From: Limnohabitans_A sp048020265
Lineage (GTDB): Bacteria > Pseudomonadota > Gammaproteobacteria > Burkholderiales > Burkholderiaceae_C
NCBI RefSeq assembly: GCF_048020265.1
Contig: NZ_CP171843.1
Location: 248,001 to 312,000, forward strand
Direction: 5' to 3'
Length of the DNA stretch: 64,000 nt
This document shows positions 54,942 to 64,000 of the stretch, piece after piece. Under the pieces are notes generated by a model. That model saw nothing but the letters and a program-made list of their open reading frames with translations, ran no database searches and was not told the DNA's origin. The position numbers and the translations under genes were made by a program. The stretch's first letter is position 1. Each line of letters starts with the position of its first letter.

Positions 54942-55451
54942 ATGAACACCGCACTGAACACCACGCTGAACACCCTGCTATGTGTCGCTGGCCTGCTGGC
55001 GCTGCCGCTGGCGCAGGCCCATTCGCCTTCGGCCCATGCCAGCCACTCGAATCACCACAGCCGGGCAGCTGCCGAGCAAAAAGACTGGGGCATCGCGGGC
55101 GATCCGAAAAAGGCCCAGCGCACCATCGAGATCCGCATGACCGACGACATGCGCTTTGCCCCCAAGGAGATCCAGGTCAAGTTGGGCGAGACCGTGCGTC
55201 TGGTGGCGGTGAACGCGGGCAAGGTCTTGCACGAGATCGTCATCGGCACGCCGCAAGAACTCAAGGCGCATGCCGAGATGATGAAAAAACACCCCGGCAT
55301 GGAACACGACGAGCCCTACATGGCGCATGTGGATCCCGGCAAAAAGGGCGACATTGTCTGGACCTTCAACCGCGCAGGCACGTTTGAATTTGCTTGCCTG
55401 ATCCCCGGCCATTTCGAAGCGGGCATGATCGGCCGCATCACCGTCAAGTGA
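54942..55451 (+). CDS. Plastocyanin/azurin-like cupredoxin
   Basis: Periplasmic copper protein of 169 residues with signal peptide MNTALNTTLNTLLCVAGLLA ending near LAQAHS. A His-rich stretch follows (SHSNHHS). The cupredoxin fold shows IEIRMTDDMRFAPKEIQVKLGETVRLVAVNAGKVLHEIVIG, giving the first His ligand, and FACLIPGHFEAGM with Cys, His and Met, completing a type 1 site. EMMKKHPGMEHDEPYMAHV adds a Met/His-rich loop, as in CopI-type proteins. CAGGA precedes the ATG at 54942. It may pass copper to or from the oxidase. Confidence 0.88.
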   Translation: MNTALNTTLNTLLCVAGLLALPLAQAHSPSAHASHSNHHSRAAAEQKDWGIAGDPKKAQRTIEIRMTDDMRFAPKEIQVKLGETVRLVAVNAGKVLHEIVIGTPQELKAHAEMMKKHPGMEHDEPYMAHVDPGKKGDIVWTFNRAGTFEFACLIPGHFEAGMIGRITVK

Positions 55452-55462
55452 GGGCGCACACC

Positions 55463-56209
55463 ATGCAAAGACGTCAATGGCTCCATGCCGCAGCCCTCGT
55501 GGGGCTGACGGCCGCCGGTTTTCACCGCAGCGCGCTGGCGCAGGCCACCACCGTGCAGGTCTGGAAAGACCCCAACTGCGGCTGCTGTCACCTGTGGGTG
55601 GAACACCTGCAAGCCACCGGTTTCAAGGTCGAGGTGCGCGATGTGGGCAACACCGCTGCGCGCAAACGCCTGGGCATGCCCGAAAAACTCGGCTCCTGCC
55701 ACACCGCCATGGTGGGCGGCTACGTCATCGAGGGCCATGTGCCCGCTGCCGAGATCCACCGCCTGCTCAAGGAGCGGCCAGTGGCTTTGGGCCTGTCGGT
55801 GCCGGGCATGCCGATTGGCAGCCCGGGCATGGATGGCCCGGAGTACAAGGGCCGCAAAGACGCCTACGACGTGTTGTTGGTGCAAAAAGACGGTAGCAGC
55901 AAAAGCTACCAGCGCTACCCGGGCCAGGCCCGCATGGCGCAGCGCGGCGGTATGCAACGGGTGAGCGACACGGCGGCTGCCCTGCCTTGGGCCTCGGCCG
56001 AGGTGCGGCGCATCGACAAGGCCGCGGGCAAGGTGTCGCTCAAGCACGGCGAAATCAAAAACCTCGACATGCCGCCCATGAGCATGGTGTTCCAAGTCAA
56101 AGACCCCAGCCAGCTCGATGCCTTGCAGGTTGGCCAGCAAGTGCGTTTTCAGGCCGTGCAGGAAAAAGGTGCTTACTGGGTGGTGAAGATCGAAGCGGCG
56201 GCGATGTGA
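55463..56209 (+). CDS. DUF411 metal-binding protein fused to a CusF-like domain
   Basis: Periplasmic protein of 248 residues, signal ending near ALAQATT. Residues 30-140 form a DUF411 domain: VWKDPNCGCCHLWVEHLQATGF with cysteines 39, 41 and 42, LGSCHTAMVGGYVIEGHVP, and LGLSVPGMPIGSPGM. Residues about 175-245 match CusF: VRRIDKAAGKVSLKHGEIKNLDMPPMSMVFQV in outline, with the His and Met that bind Cu(I). The fusion puts two copper-binding modules in one chain. N-terminal MQRRQWLHAA could be a Tat-type signal. Likely a copper chaperone of this cluster. Confidence 0.85.
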   Translation: MQRRQWLHAAALVGLTAAGFHRSALAQATTVQVWKDPNCGCCHLWVEHLQATGFKVEVRDVGNTAARKRLGMPEKLGSCHTAMVGGYVIEGHVPAAEIHRLLKERPVALGLSVPGMPIGSPGMDGPEYKGRKDAYDVLLVQKDGSSKSYQRYPGQARMAQRGGMQRVSDTAAALPWASAEVRRIDKAAGKVSLKHGEIKNLDMPPMSMVFQVKDPSQLDALQVGQQVRFQAVQEKGAYWVVKIEAAAM

Positions 56210-56245
56210 AGGACCATGGGGTCAATCAAAGACCTTTCGCCCAAG

Positions 56246-56283
56246 AAAAAGCCCTGCAAGATGTGAACCTTGCAGGGCTTTTT
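56246..56283. terminator. Bidirectional intrinsic terminator between DUF411 gene and groEL
   Basis: Perfect 15-base arms AAAAAGCCCTGCAAG (56246-56260) and CTTGCAGGGCTTTTT (56269-56283) around an 8-base loop. The A and T flanks let it stop both the copper genes and groEL. Confidence 0.92.
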
Positions 56284-56294
56284 GAAGTCATGGA

Positions 56295-56313
56295 CCCCGG
56301 GTCAAGCCCGGGG
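56295..56313. repeat. REP-like GC palindrome
   Basis: CCCCGGG-TCAAG-CCCGGGG followed by TGACAG. This core recalls a short extragenic palindrome scattered in many proteobacterial genomes. Only one copy is seen here, so repeat status is from memory. Confidence 0.35.
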
Positions 56314-56364
56314 TGACAGACTTGGCCGGGGTTACCTGCCAAGTCCTTTCGACCGGTTGGGCAA

Positions 56365-58014
<1,650 letters not shown>

Positions 58015-58057
58015 GTGAGTAGCTCCTGAATGTATTTAAAAAATGGAAAACTGAGAC

Positions 58058-58345
58058 TTATTCGACAACGGCGAACAGGTCTTCTTCTTTCATGACCAAC
58101 AGCTCGTCGCCGCCGACCTTGACGGTCTGGCCGCTGTACTTGCCGAACAACACGCGGTCGCCGACTTTCACGCTCAGGGCCTTGGTCTCGCCTTTGTCGT
58201 TGGTTTTGCCAGGGCCGACGGCCAGGACTTCACCTTGATCGGGCTTTTCAGCAGCCGAGTCGGGGATTACGATGCCCGAGGCTGTTTTGGTTTCGCTTTC
58301 GATACGCTTGACGATCACGCGATCGCCCAAAGGACGCAGTTTCAT
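58058..58345 (-). CDS. groES: Co-chaperonin GroES (10 kDa)
   Basis: Heptameric lid of GroEL, 95 residues. MKLRPLGDRVIVKRIESETK is the standard start, the mobile loop lies around ETKTASGIVIPDSAAEKP, and VGDRVLFGKYSGQTVKVGGDELLVMKEEDLFAVVE in outline ends it. ATG at 58345 is certain; the longer frame upstream crosses the CIRCE element. First gene of the groESL operon. Confidence 0.98.
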   Translation of the reverse strand: MKLRPLGDRVIVKRIESETKTASGIVIPDSAAEKPDQGEVLAVGPGKTNDKGETKALSVKVGDRVLFGKYSGQTVKVGGDELLVMKEEDLFAVVE

Positions 58346-58430
58346 GGAATCTCCTGGATTTGAAACAAGGGTTGAAAAACAAAAGCACCAGAAAAACGGG
58401 TGCTGCTGAAATCTGAGGAGGCGGATGCTG

Positions 58431-58457
58431 TTAGCACTCAACTCCATCGAGTGCTAA
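58431..58457. promoter_or_regulatory. CIRCE element (HrcA operator) of groESL
   Basis: Perfect TTAGCACTC-N9-GAGTGCTAA, arms at 58431-58439 and 58449-58457, 86 bases before groES. CIRCE binds the repressor HrcA, which releases it on heat shock. The hrcA gene is outside the window. Confidence 0.97.
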
Positions 58458-58485
58458 TGATAAAGGCTTTTGGGCGTATTTCAAG
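58457..58485 (-). promoter_or_regulatory. groESL promoter, overlapping sigma-70 and sigma-32-like boxes
   Basis: Read leftward: CTTGAAA (58485-58479), then 16 bases from TTGAAA to TATCAT (58462-58457), touching the CIRCE arm. TTGAAA-N16-TATCAT suits sigma-70, and CTTGAAA is an ideal sigma-32 -35 box, but no clear CCCCAT box follows. So vegetative use with HrcA repression is the safer reading. Confidence 0.65.
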
Positions 58486-58497
58486 CCCGGGGGTGTT

Positions 58498-59082
58498 TTA
58501 TTGGTGGACAGGGCGAGGCGTGTCGCTGCCACCGGCCTGTGCACTGCCGAGCATGTAGCCGTACACCAGGTCGGTGCTGATGTCGCCTTCGAACAGATTG
58601 ATTTTTCGGGCCAGATGCAAGGGGCTGTTGGCCGGGAGATGGCCGCTGTTGTAGACCACGATGTGGGCGTTTTGCATCAAATTGTCTTGCAGGTGCAGCG
58701 GTGCCGTGTGCAGCCACGGAATACGCGCATCGATGAAAAAGACCCCCACGGTTTGGTGAACGCCCATCAAGTCCAGCGGGTGGGTGATGACCTTGACGTG
58801 CTCCCAGTGGTTCATCTTGTCCAGTGCGGGCGGCAGATGATGGCTGTCGTGCAACACACACACCAAAGGGGCGTCGGACGCGATCTGTAGGCCCGGAAAC
58901 CCTTTTTGTTTGCAATACTGATTCAGCGACGAGGACAAAATGCGCCGGTGACCGCCCTGGGTGACAAAAGCTTTGAAGACCCCGTTTTCCACCATGCGCT
59001 GGATGGTGCCGACCGACAAGCCCAACAATTTGGCGGCTTGGCTGGTGCTGAAATAGTTGGGGTTGATTTGGTGGTTTTTCAT
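58498..59082 (-). CDS. MerR/excisionase-type HTH protein of unknown target
   Basis: Protein of 194 residues. The N-terminal helix-turn-helix, STSQAAKLLGLSVGTIQRMVENG then TQGGHRRI at about 10-50, is the short BldC/excisionase type with a wing. The remaining 140 residues (APLVCVLHDSHHLPPALDKM, THPLDLMGVHQTVGVFFIDAR, NLMQNAHIVVYNSGHL) are alternating strands and helices with a possible receiver-like outline, but no phospho-acceptor motif is clear. ATG at 59082 is chosen because the domain starts there; earlier starts lack similarity to anything. It is alone, 152 bases from groES and on the same strand. Target unknown. Confidence 0.6.
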   Translation of the reverse strand: MKNHQINPNYFSTSQAAKLLGLSVGTIQRMVENGVFKAFVTQGGHRRILSSSLNQYCKQKGFPGLQIASDAPLVCVLHDSHHLPPALDKMNHWEHVKVITHPLDLMGVHQTVGVFFIDARIPWLHTAPLHLQDNLMQNAHIVVYNSGHLPANSPLHLARKINLFEGDISTDLVYGYMLGSAQAGGSDTPRPVHQ

Positions 59083-59307
59083 GGTGAAGGCCTTGTGCGC
59101 GTTGAAAAGGATGAAATGGGTGTTTTTCAGGCTCTGCGGCCATGGTAGGCCCCGCCGGACGGCCTGGGCTTGGCATGAACCGGTAGCGGGCCGGACTGAA
59201 AACAGGTAGCGCACAGACTGGGGCCTGCTTGTGCAGGGCATGGGCGTGGCACACGCAGAAACAGCACGTGCCGGCTTGCCTCCGGTTCAGGGCAAAATCA
59301 CACCCCT

Positions 59308-60135
59308 ATGCTGCGCTGGTTCCGTTTTTTTTCCCGTTGGCCTTTGTGGGCCCTGCACCTGCTGGGCAGCGTGGGGGGCTGGCTGGCCTGGTGTTTTTCA
59401 GGGCGCTACAGAAGCCGGTTTTTGCACAACGCTCGCCAAGCGGGTCTGGCTTGGGGGATGGTGTGGCGGGCGGTGGGGCAGGCTGGGCGCATGTCGGCCG
59501 AATTGCCCCGCCTGTGGCTGGGCCGCACGCCACCACTGGCGTGGGCCGACGACCGCGCTGCGGTAGAGGCCTATGCCAGCGGCCAAGGGGTGCTGTTTTT
59601 GACCCCGCACATGGGGTGTTTTGAAATCACGGCCCAGGCGCTGGCGCTGCGCTTTTCGGCCGAACACGGCCCCCTGACGGTGCTTTACCGCCCCGCGCGC
59701 CATGCTGGACTGGGCGAAGTCATGACCCTGGCGCGCCAGCGGCCTGGCCTGGAGGCCGTGCCCACCACCTTGGCGGGTGTGCGGCAAATGATCAAGGCCC
59801 TGCGTTCCGGGCGTGCCGTGGGCTTGTTGCCCGATCAGGTGCCGCCCGAGGGCATGGGGCAGTGGGCGCCGTTTTTTGGCCAATCCGCCTACACCATGAC
59901 CTTGGCGGCGCGTTTGGCTTTGCAAACCGGCGCCCGGGTGGTGCTGATTTGGGGTGAGCGCCTGTCTTGGGGGCGGGGTTACCGCTTGCACACCCAGGCG
60001 TTGGGCCACCCCTTGTCCGACGACCTGGACACCGCGGTGGTGCAGATCAATCAGGCCATGGAGTCGCTGATTCTGCAGTGTCCATCGCAATACATCTGGG
60101 GCTACGCCCGCTACAAAAACCCCAGGCAGGCCTGA
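59308..60135 (+). CDS. LpxL/HtrB-type lysophospholipid acyltransferase 1
   Basis: Inner-membrane acyltransferase of 275 residues, family of lipid A late acyltransferases. One N-terminal helix (LWALHLLGSVGGWLAWCF), then the catalytic H-x4-E in LTPHMGCFEITAQALAL, the substrate motif VLYRPARH, GRAVGLLPDQVPPEGMGQWAPFFGQ, and the end QYIWGYARYKN. It transfers a fatty acyl chain to a lipid A precursor. The next gene is a paralogue 16 bases away; together they could add two acyl chains. Which chain each adds cannot be told. Confidence 0.9.
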   Translation: MLRWFRFFSRWPLWALHLLGSVGGWLAWCFSGRYRSRFLHNARQAGLAWGMVWRAVGQAGRMSAELPRLWLGRTPPLAWADDRAAVEAYASGQGVLFLTPHMGCFEITAQALALRFSAEHGPLTVLYRPARHAGLGEVMTLARQRPGLEAVPTTLAGVRQMIKALRSGRAVGLLPDQVPPEGMGQWAPFFGQSAYTMTLAARLALQTGARVVLIWGERLSWGRGYRLHTQALGHPLSDDLDTAVVQINQAMESLILQCPSQYIWGYARYKNPRQA

Positions 60136-60151
60136 GCGGAACTGATAAACC

Positions 60152-61018
60152 ATGGTGAATTTGCTGATCGCTGTTTTGCGCCTGTTTGCGCGCCTGCCTT
60201 TGCCTTGGGTGAGGGCGGCGGGTCATGGCTTGGGCTGGTTGCTGTGGCACCTGGCACGCAAGCGCCGCCGCATTGTGTTGGTCAATCTGCACCAGTGCCT
60301 GCCCGAGTTGTCCAAGCCCGAACGCGAAGCCTTGGCCTACCGCCACTTTGTGGCCTTCGGTCAGTCGGTCATGGACCGTTCCTGGCTTTGGCATGCGCCC
60401 GAGGCTTTGGTGCGCCAACGCCTGCGCTGGGTGGGGGATGTGCAGGTTTTGCAGCAGCCGGGGCCATTGGTGATGTTTGCCCCGCACTTTGTCGGGCTGG
60501 ATGCGGGCGGCATGGCGGTGTCGTTGGATGTGCCTGGGCCGGTGGCCTTCATTTTTGTGGGCCAGTCACGCCCGGCCGTTGAGGCCTGGGTGCGTCAGGG
60601 GCGCGAGCGCTCGGGCAATGTGCGGCCGCATTACCGGCACCAGGGTATGCGCCAGATTTTGGCGGGCATCAAAAAAGGTGAGCCTTTGCACCTGTCGCCC
60701 GACATGGATTTCGGTCCAAAAGAGTCGATCTTTGTGCCCTTCATGGGGGTTGAAAAAGCAGCCACTGTGCCGTCGCTGTCGCGCTTGTCGCGGGTGGTCG
60801 GAGCGCGGGTCGTGCCGGTGGTGACCCGCATGACGCCTGAGGGTTACGACATCGAGGTCTATGGCGCGTTGGAAGACTTCCCCACCGCCGATTTGGCACA
60901 AGACACCGCCCGCACGAACCGGCTGCTGGCCGAGTGGGTGCGCACCATGCCCGAGCAGTACTACTGGGTGCACAAGCGCTTCAAGACCCGGCCCGAGGGC
61001 GAGCCGGGTTTTTATTGA
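60152..61018 (+). CDS. LpxL/HtrB-type lysophospholipid acyltransferase 2
   Basis: Paralogue of the preceding gene, 288 residues. The catalytic motif is H-x4-D in FAPHFVGLDAGGMAVSL, Asp replacing Glu as in many members. IVLVNLHQCLPELSKPEREALAYRHF, FVGQSRPAVEAWVRQGRERSG, LHLSPDMDFGPKESIFVPFMG and the end EQYYWVHKRFKTRPEGEPGFY are conserved. Starts 16 bases after its neighbour; the end overlaps the hydrolase on the other strand by 7 bases. Likely completes lipid A acylation. Confidence 0.92.
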   Translation: MVNLLIAVLRLFARLPLPWVRAAGHGLGWLLWHLARKRRRIVLVNLHQCLPELSKPEREALAYRHFVAFGQSVMDRSWLWHAPEALVRQRLRWVGDVQVLQQPGPLVMFAPHFVGLDAGGMAVSLDVPGPVAFIFVGQSRPAVEAWVRQGRERSGNVRPHYRHQGMRQILAGIKKGEPLHLSPDMDFGPKESIFVPFMGVEKAATVPSLSRLSRVVGARVVPVVTRMTPEGYDIEVYGALEDFPTADLAQDTARTNRLLAEWVRTMPEQYYWVHKRFKTRPEGEPGFY

Positions 61019-61977
61019 GGCGACCGGACGGCCTGCGGCTGCAGAAAACCTGCGATTTCCTGGATGACCCGAGCGGGCTGCTCGTGCACCACCCAGTGCG
61101 TGGCCTGTTCAATGGGCACCAGCTTCATCGTGGGGACGTGCGCGTCCAGACCTTCGGTCAGGCAGGGCAGCAGGGCCACATCGTCCTGCGCCCAGAGCAC
61201 CAGGGTGGGCACCTCGATGCGCAGTGCTTCGGGCGGGATTTGCACGGCGCTGGCACCCGGGTCGGTGGCCGTGGCCGGGCGCAGGGGCGATGCGCGGTAG
61301 TAGTTGAGACCGCCTTGCAGACCGTGTTGCCAGACCTCACGGTATTGCGCTTTCACGGCGGGTGTGAGCCAGTGCGCCGGGGCTTTGGCGGTTTGCGCGG
61401 TGAGCGATTGCAGCGAGCGGTCTTGGCCTGTCAAAAAGCCAAACAGGCGCTCAAAATCGTTGGCCGCCAATTGCGTGGCCGCATCGGGTTGCACCAAAAA
61501 ATTCATGTAAGTGCTGGCCGCTTGCTGTGCCGCATCGTGTTGCAAGGCCCACAGGAAAGGGCCAGGGTGGGGCGAGTTGACGATGACCAGCTGGCGCAGC
61601 TGCTCCGGGTGCTGGTTGGCCAGGCTCCAGGCCACGGCACCGCCCCAGTCGTGGGCGATCAGGGCGGCCAGCGGGGCTGGGCCTGATTCCAGCGCAATCA
61701 GGGCCACGATGTCCTGCACCAGGTGTTTGGCACGGTACGCCTTCACGTCTTCCGGGGCGCTGGAGCGCTCGTAGCCGCGCAGGTTGGGGGCCACACAGCG
61801 GTAGCCGCCGTTTTCGGGTTTCGAAAAGTGCAGCAAAAGAGGGTCCCAGACCCAGGCCCCTTCGGGAAAGCCGTGCAAAAACAACAGCACCGGGCGTCCG
61901 GACTCGCCGCAGGCGCGGCAGCTCAGGGTGATGCCGTGGGGCAGGGTTTGCTGCCAGGTCTGGATGTCGGGATGCAC
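61012..61977 (-). CDS. Epoxide-hydrolase-like alpha/beta-hydrolase
   Basis: Cytosolic hydrolase of 321 residues. The oxyanion motif is HGFPEGAWVW, the nucleophile Asp is in IAHDWGGAVAW (the epoxide hydrolase and haloalkane dehalogenase position), the acid in LWAQDDVALLP and the catalytic His in QATHWVVHEQP. The cap has Tyr residues (STYMNFL, GLNYYRASP) that could protonate an epoxide. SPHPGPF follows strand 6. The specific substrate is unknown. Not linked to neighbours by operon structure. Confidence 0.88.
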   Translation of the reverse strand: MHPDIQTWQQTLPHGITLSCRACGESGRPVLLFLHGFPEGAWVWDPLLLHFSKPENGGYRCVAPNLRGYERSSAPEDVKAYRAKHLVQDIVALIALESGPAPLAALIAHDWGGAVAWSLANQHPEQLRQLVIVNSPHPGPFLWALQHDAAQQAASTYMNFLVQPDAATQLAANDFERLFGFLTGQDRSLQSLTAQTAKAPAHWLTPAVKAQYREVWQHGLQGGLNYYRASPLRPATATDPGASAVQIPPEALRIEVPTLVLWAQDDVALLPCLTEGLDAHVPTMKLVPIEQATHWVVHEQPARVIQEIAGFLQPQAVRSPQ

Positions 61978-62027
61978 AGCGGATCACTCCTTGAGGGGCG
62001 GTGAGCCGTGGCGGTTTCAGCGCAGTC

Positions 62028-62777
62028 TCACTCGTCCAGGGCTTCGGGTTCTTCTTCGGGTGGCTCGGCAGCAGGGGCTGCAGACGCTGCAGCGCCCGCA
62101 GGGTGTGTCCAGTCCCACAGCCGTTGGGCCACTTCGTCCACCCCCTGCTTTTTCAGGGCCGAAAAGAGTTTGACCTCGCCGCCCCCGGCTTGCAGTCGCG
62201 CAATCGACAAGGCCTTGGCCTGCTCCGACCGGGTGAGCTTGTCGGCCTTGGTCAGGATGATCAAAAACTTCAGGCCCTGCTCCACCCGGGGGCGGATCAC
62301 TTCAAGCAGGATGTCGTCCAGCTCGGTCAGGCCGTGGCGCGGGTCGCACATCATGACGATGCCGGTCAGGTTCTCGCGGCTGACCAAATAGTTGGCCATG
62401 ACCTGCTGCCAGCGCAGTTTGTCCATCTTGGCCACAGCAGCGTAGCCGTAGCCGGGCAGGTCGGCCAGCACAGCGTCGGTGACGCCCTGCTTGCCCAGGG
62501 CAAACAAATTGATGTGCTGGGTGCGGCCGGGTTTTTTGGAGGCAAAGGCCAGTTGTTTCTTCTGCGTCAGGGTGTTGATGCAGGTGGACTTGCCCGCATT
62601 GGAGCGGCCCACAAAGGCGATTTCGGGGGTGTCCATCGCGGGCAGGTGGTGCAGTTGCGCGGCGGTGGTCAAAAAACGGGCCGTGTGCATCCAGCCCATG
62701 GGGGTCACGGCGGGGGCTGCCTGAGCGGGTGCTGAAGGCTTGGGGGCCGAAGGGGCGGCGGGCGAATGGGCGGTCAT
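62028..62777 (-). CDS. yihA: Ribosome-biogenesis GTPase YihA/EngB (YsxC)
   Basis: GTPase of 249 residues needed for large ribosomal subunit assembly. G1 GRSNAGKST, G2 region FASKKPGRTQHINLF, G3 DLPGYGYAAVAK, G4 TKADK and G5 FSALKK are visible. The N-terminal Ala/Pro-rich stretch (AHSPAAPSAPKPSAPAQAAP) and the acidic Glu/Pro tail are variable extensions common in Comamonadaceae. ATG at 62777 is chosen; the longer frame upstream covers the cytochrome c4 gene. Divergent from that gene over 87 bases. Confidence 0.95.
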   Translation of the reverse strand: MTAHSPAAPSAPKPSAPAQAAPAVTPMGWMHTARFLTTAAQLHHLPAMDTPEIAFVGRSNAGKSTCINTLTQKKQLAFASKKPGRTQHINLFALGKQGVTDAVLADLPGYGYAAVAKMDKLRWQQVMANYLVSRENLTGIVMMCDPRHGLTELDDILLEVIRPRVEQGLKFLIILTKADKLTRSEQAKALSIARLQAGGGEVKLFSALKKQGVDEVAQRLWDWTHPAGAAASAAPAAEPPEEEPEALDE

Positions 62778-62864
62778 AAATCGGGGTGGCCTTTGGGCGT
62801 CAGGAAACTGGCGCAGGACGCATTGTAGAATCCTTGGGTTTAGCGCCAACTCCTGGATCACGCC

Positions 62865-63497
62865 ATGAAGTCGATTAATTCTTTTCTGATCACCGCCCTG
62901 TCGGCCGCGTTTGTGGCCGGTTCTGCCCTGGCTGCCGGCCCTGCGCCCCAAGCGGCCAAACCCGACCTGGCCAAAGGCGAGGCCATTTACAGCGCAGCCT
63001 GTGTGGCATGCCACGCCGCTGACGGTAATTCCGGGACCCCCGTCAACCCCAAGTTGGCCCAGCAACACCCAGAGTACCTGCTCAAGCAATTGCAGGAATT
63101 CAAGTCCGGCAAGCGTGCCAACGCCGTGATGAGCGGCATGGTGGCCGGTTTGAGCAACGACGACATGCGCAACATCGCTTACTGGCTCGCCTCCAAGCCT
63201 GCCAAGCCCGGTTTTGCCAAAGAAAAAGACACCGTTGCCCTGGGTGAGCGCATCTACCGTGGCGGCATTCCGGACCGCCAAATCGCGGCTTGCGCCAGCT
63301 GCCACTCGCCCAACGGTGCAGGTATGCCTGCCCAGTACCCCCGCATGTCGGGTCAACACGCCGACTACACCGCAGCCCAGTTGGTTTCCTTCCGTGAAGG
63401 CGTTCGCAAGAACAGCGTTCAGATGACCCAGGTCGCCTCCAAGATGAACGACCGCGAAATCAAGGCTGTCTCCGATTACATCGCAGGTCTGCGCTAA
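62865..63497 (+). CDS. Cytochrome c4, diheme
   Basis: Periplasmic electron carrier of 210 residues with two class I heme domains. The signal ends near GSALAAGP. Heme motifs are CVACH at about 46-50 and CASCH at about 144-148, each followed later by a Met ligand (SGM of VMSGMVAGL; MTQVASKM). FAGLSNDDM-type and SDYIAGLR endings repeat in both halves. It feeds terminal oxidases. An intrinsic terminator follows, and resB, needed for heme attachment, comes next. Confidence 0.94.
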   Translation: MKSINSFLITALSAAFVAGSALAAGPAPQAAKPDLAKGEAIYSAACVACHAADGNSGTPVNPKLAQQHPEYLLKQLQEFKSGKRANAVMSGMVAGLSNDDMRNIAYWLASKPAKPGFAKEKDTVALGERIYRGGIPDRQIAACASCHSPNGAGMPAQYPRMSGQHADYTAAQLVSFREGVRKNSVQMTQVASKMNDREIKAVSDYIAGLR

Positions 63498-63606
63498 AGC
63501 GCTCAGCAAGCCTCTGACCCTGGGCAATCCCTTGGGTCGATGGGGGTCTTCAGTCAGTCTTCATCAGACTGCGCCACAATCGGACCCCCGGCTGTGACAG
63601 AACCAT

Positions 63607-63631
63607 CAAGGCCGGATTTCCGGCCTTTTTT
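63607..63631 (+). terminator. Intrinsic terminator after cytochrome c4
   Basis: AAGGCCGG (63607-63614), loop ATTT, CCGGCCTT (63619-63626), then five more T. A perfect 8-bp stem with T run. Confidence 0.9.
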
Positions 63632-63684
63632 TCGGGTGGCGGGCCAGCGGCCCGCTTTTCTTTGCCTGTGGACACTCTTGCACC

Positions 63685-64000
63685 ATGACGCCTGCCGCTT
63701 CCAGCCCTGAATCCGAACGTGGCTCGCCTCGCTGGGAAGCCGTGCTGGAGCTTCTGTCGTCGATGCGTTTTGCGATCTCGCTGTTGACGGTCATCTGCAT
63801 CGCGTCGGTGATCGGCACCGTCCTCAAGCAAAACGAGCCTACCAACAACTACATCAACCAGTTCGGGCCGTTTTGGGCCGAGTTGTTTGCCACGCTCAAG
63901 CTCAACACCGTCTACAGCGCCTGGTGGTTCTTGTTGATCCTGGCCTTTCTGGTGGTCAGCACCAGCCTGTGCATCGCCCGCAACACGCCCAAGATCCTGG
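63685..64000 (+). CDS. resB: Cytochrome c biogenesis protein ResB, 3' end cut by window
   Basis: First 105 residues of a System II cytochrome c maturation protein that handles heme and apocytochrome at the inner membrane. The start MTPAASSPESERGSPRWEAV is variable; then LELLSSMRFAISLLTVICIA (first helix), VIGTVLKQNEPTNNYINQFG and the second helix WWFLLILAFLVVSTSLCIARN, all typical of ResB. The frame is open to base 64000. It follows cytochrome c4, one of its substrates. Confidence 0.93.
   Translation, partial: MTPAASSPESERGSPRWEAVLELLSSMRFAISLLTVICIASVIGTVLKQNEPTNNYINQFGPFWAELFATLKLNTVYSAWWFLLILAFLVVSTSLCIARNTPKIL

Overview
The window looks like a chromosomal segment of a Betaproteobacterium of the order Burkholderiales, most likely family Comamonadaceae (Limnohabitans or Rhodoferax-like). 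The reasons are the family-typical 16-strand porins, a TctCBA tricarboxylate transporter with a TctDE two-component pair, a zwf-hexR / tal-pgi sugar locus, a cytochrome c4 gene followed by resB, and a high-GC, densely packed coding style. This placement is inference from gene content; no rRNA or tRNA gene is visible. Both ends cut genes: the window opens inside pyrC and closes inside resB.

Layout. 1-6350 (+): pyrC (5' end missing), a DUF3025 gene, the heat-shock protease htpX, a DMT exporter, and a three-gene unit of MacB-type ABC ATPase, FtsX-type permease with a His-rich loop, and a DUF3299 protein. 6469-17768 (-): a 5'-nucleotidase behind a complete type II secretion operon read gspG-H-I-J-K-L-M-N-D-E-F, with a short gspC-like gene diverging on the + strand (17790-18242). 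18251-24000: ilvA, a TonB-dependent receptor, an OsmC-family gene and coq7; a candidate small RNA lies upstream of the receptor. 24351-27500: a porin, then a DUF3047 lipoprotein and a decayed second copy of it flanking a small monooxygenase-like gene. 27643-35959: a peptide ABC transporter operon with two solute-binding proteins and an M20 amidohydrolase.

35960-41340 looks accessory: an AbiEii/MNT-like nucleotidyltransferase joined to hipBA, a second porin whose signal peptide is out of frame, and a tyrosine recombinase carrying a Phd/YefM-like N-terminal domain. 41409-46603 holds tctA-B-C divergent from tctD-E. 46641-51543 is a central carbon locus (zwf-hexR facing tal-pgi). 51599-56209 is a periplasmic copper-handling cluster: Cys/His-rich protein, TolC-like protein, multicopper oxidase, cupredoxin and a DUF411-CusF fusion. 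56365-58345 is groES-groEL under a perfect CIRCE element. The last part contains an HTH regulator, two LpxL-type acyltransferases, an epoxide-hydrolase-like enzyme, yihA (engB), cytochrome c4 and the start of resB.

The genes worth most attention are the toxin-like NTase-hipBA cassette, the antitoxin-like/recombinase fusion, the frameshifted porin, the partly decayed DUF3047 duplication, the candidate sRNA, and the porin 3' UTRs that are almost identical in two distant loci. All functions here are read from translated sequence motifs and gene order; no database search was run.
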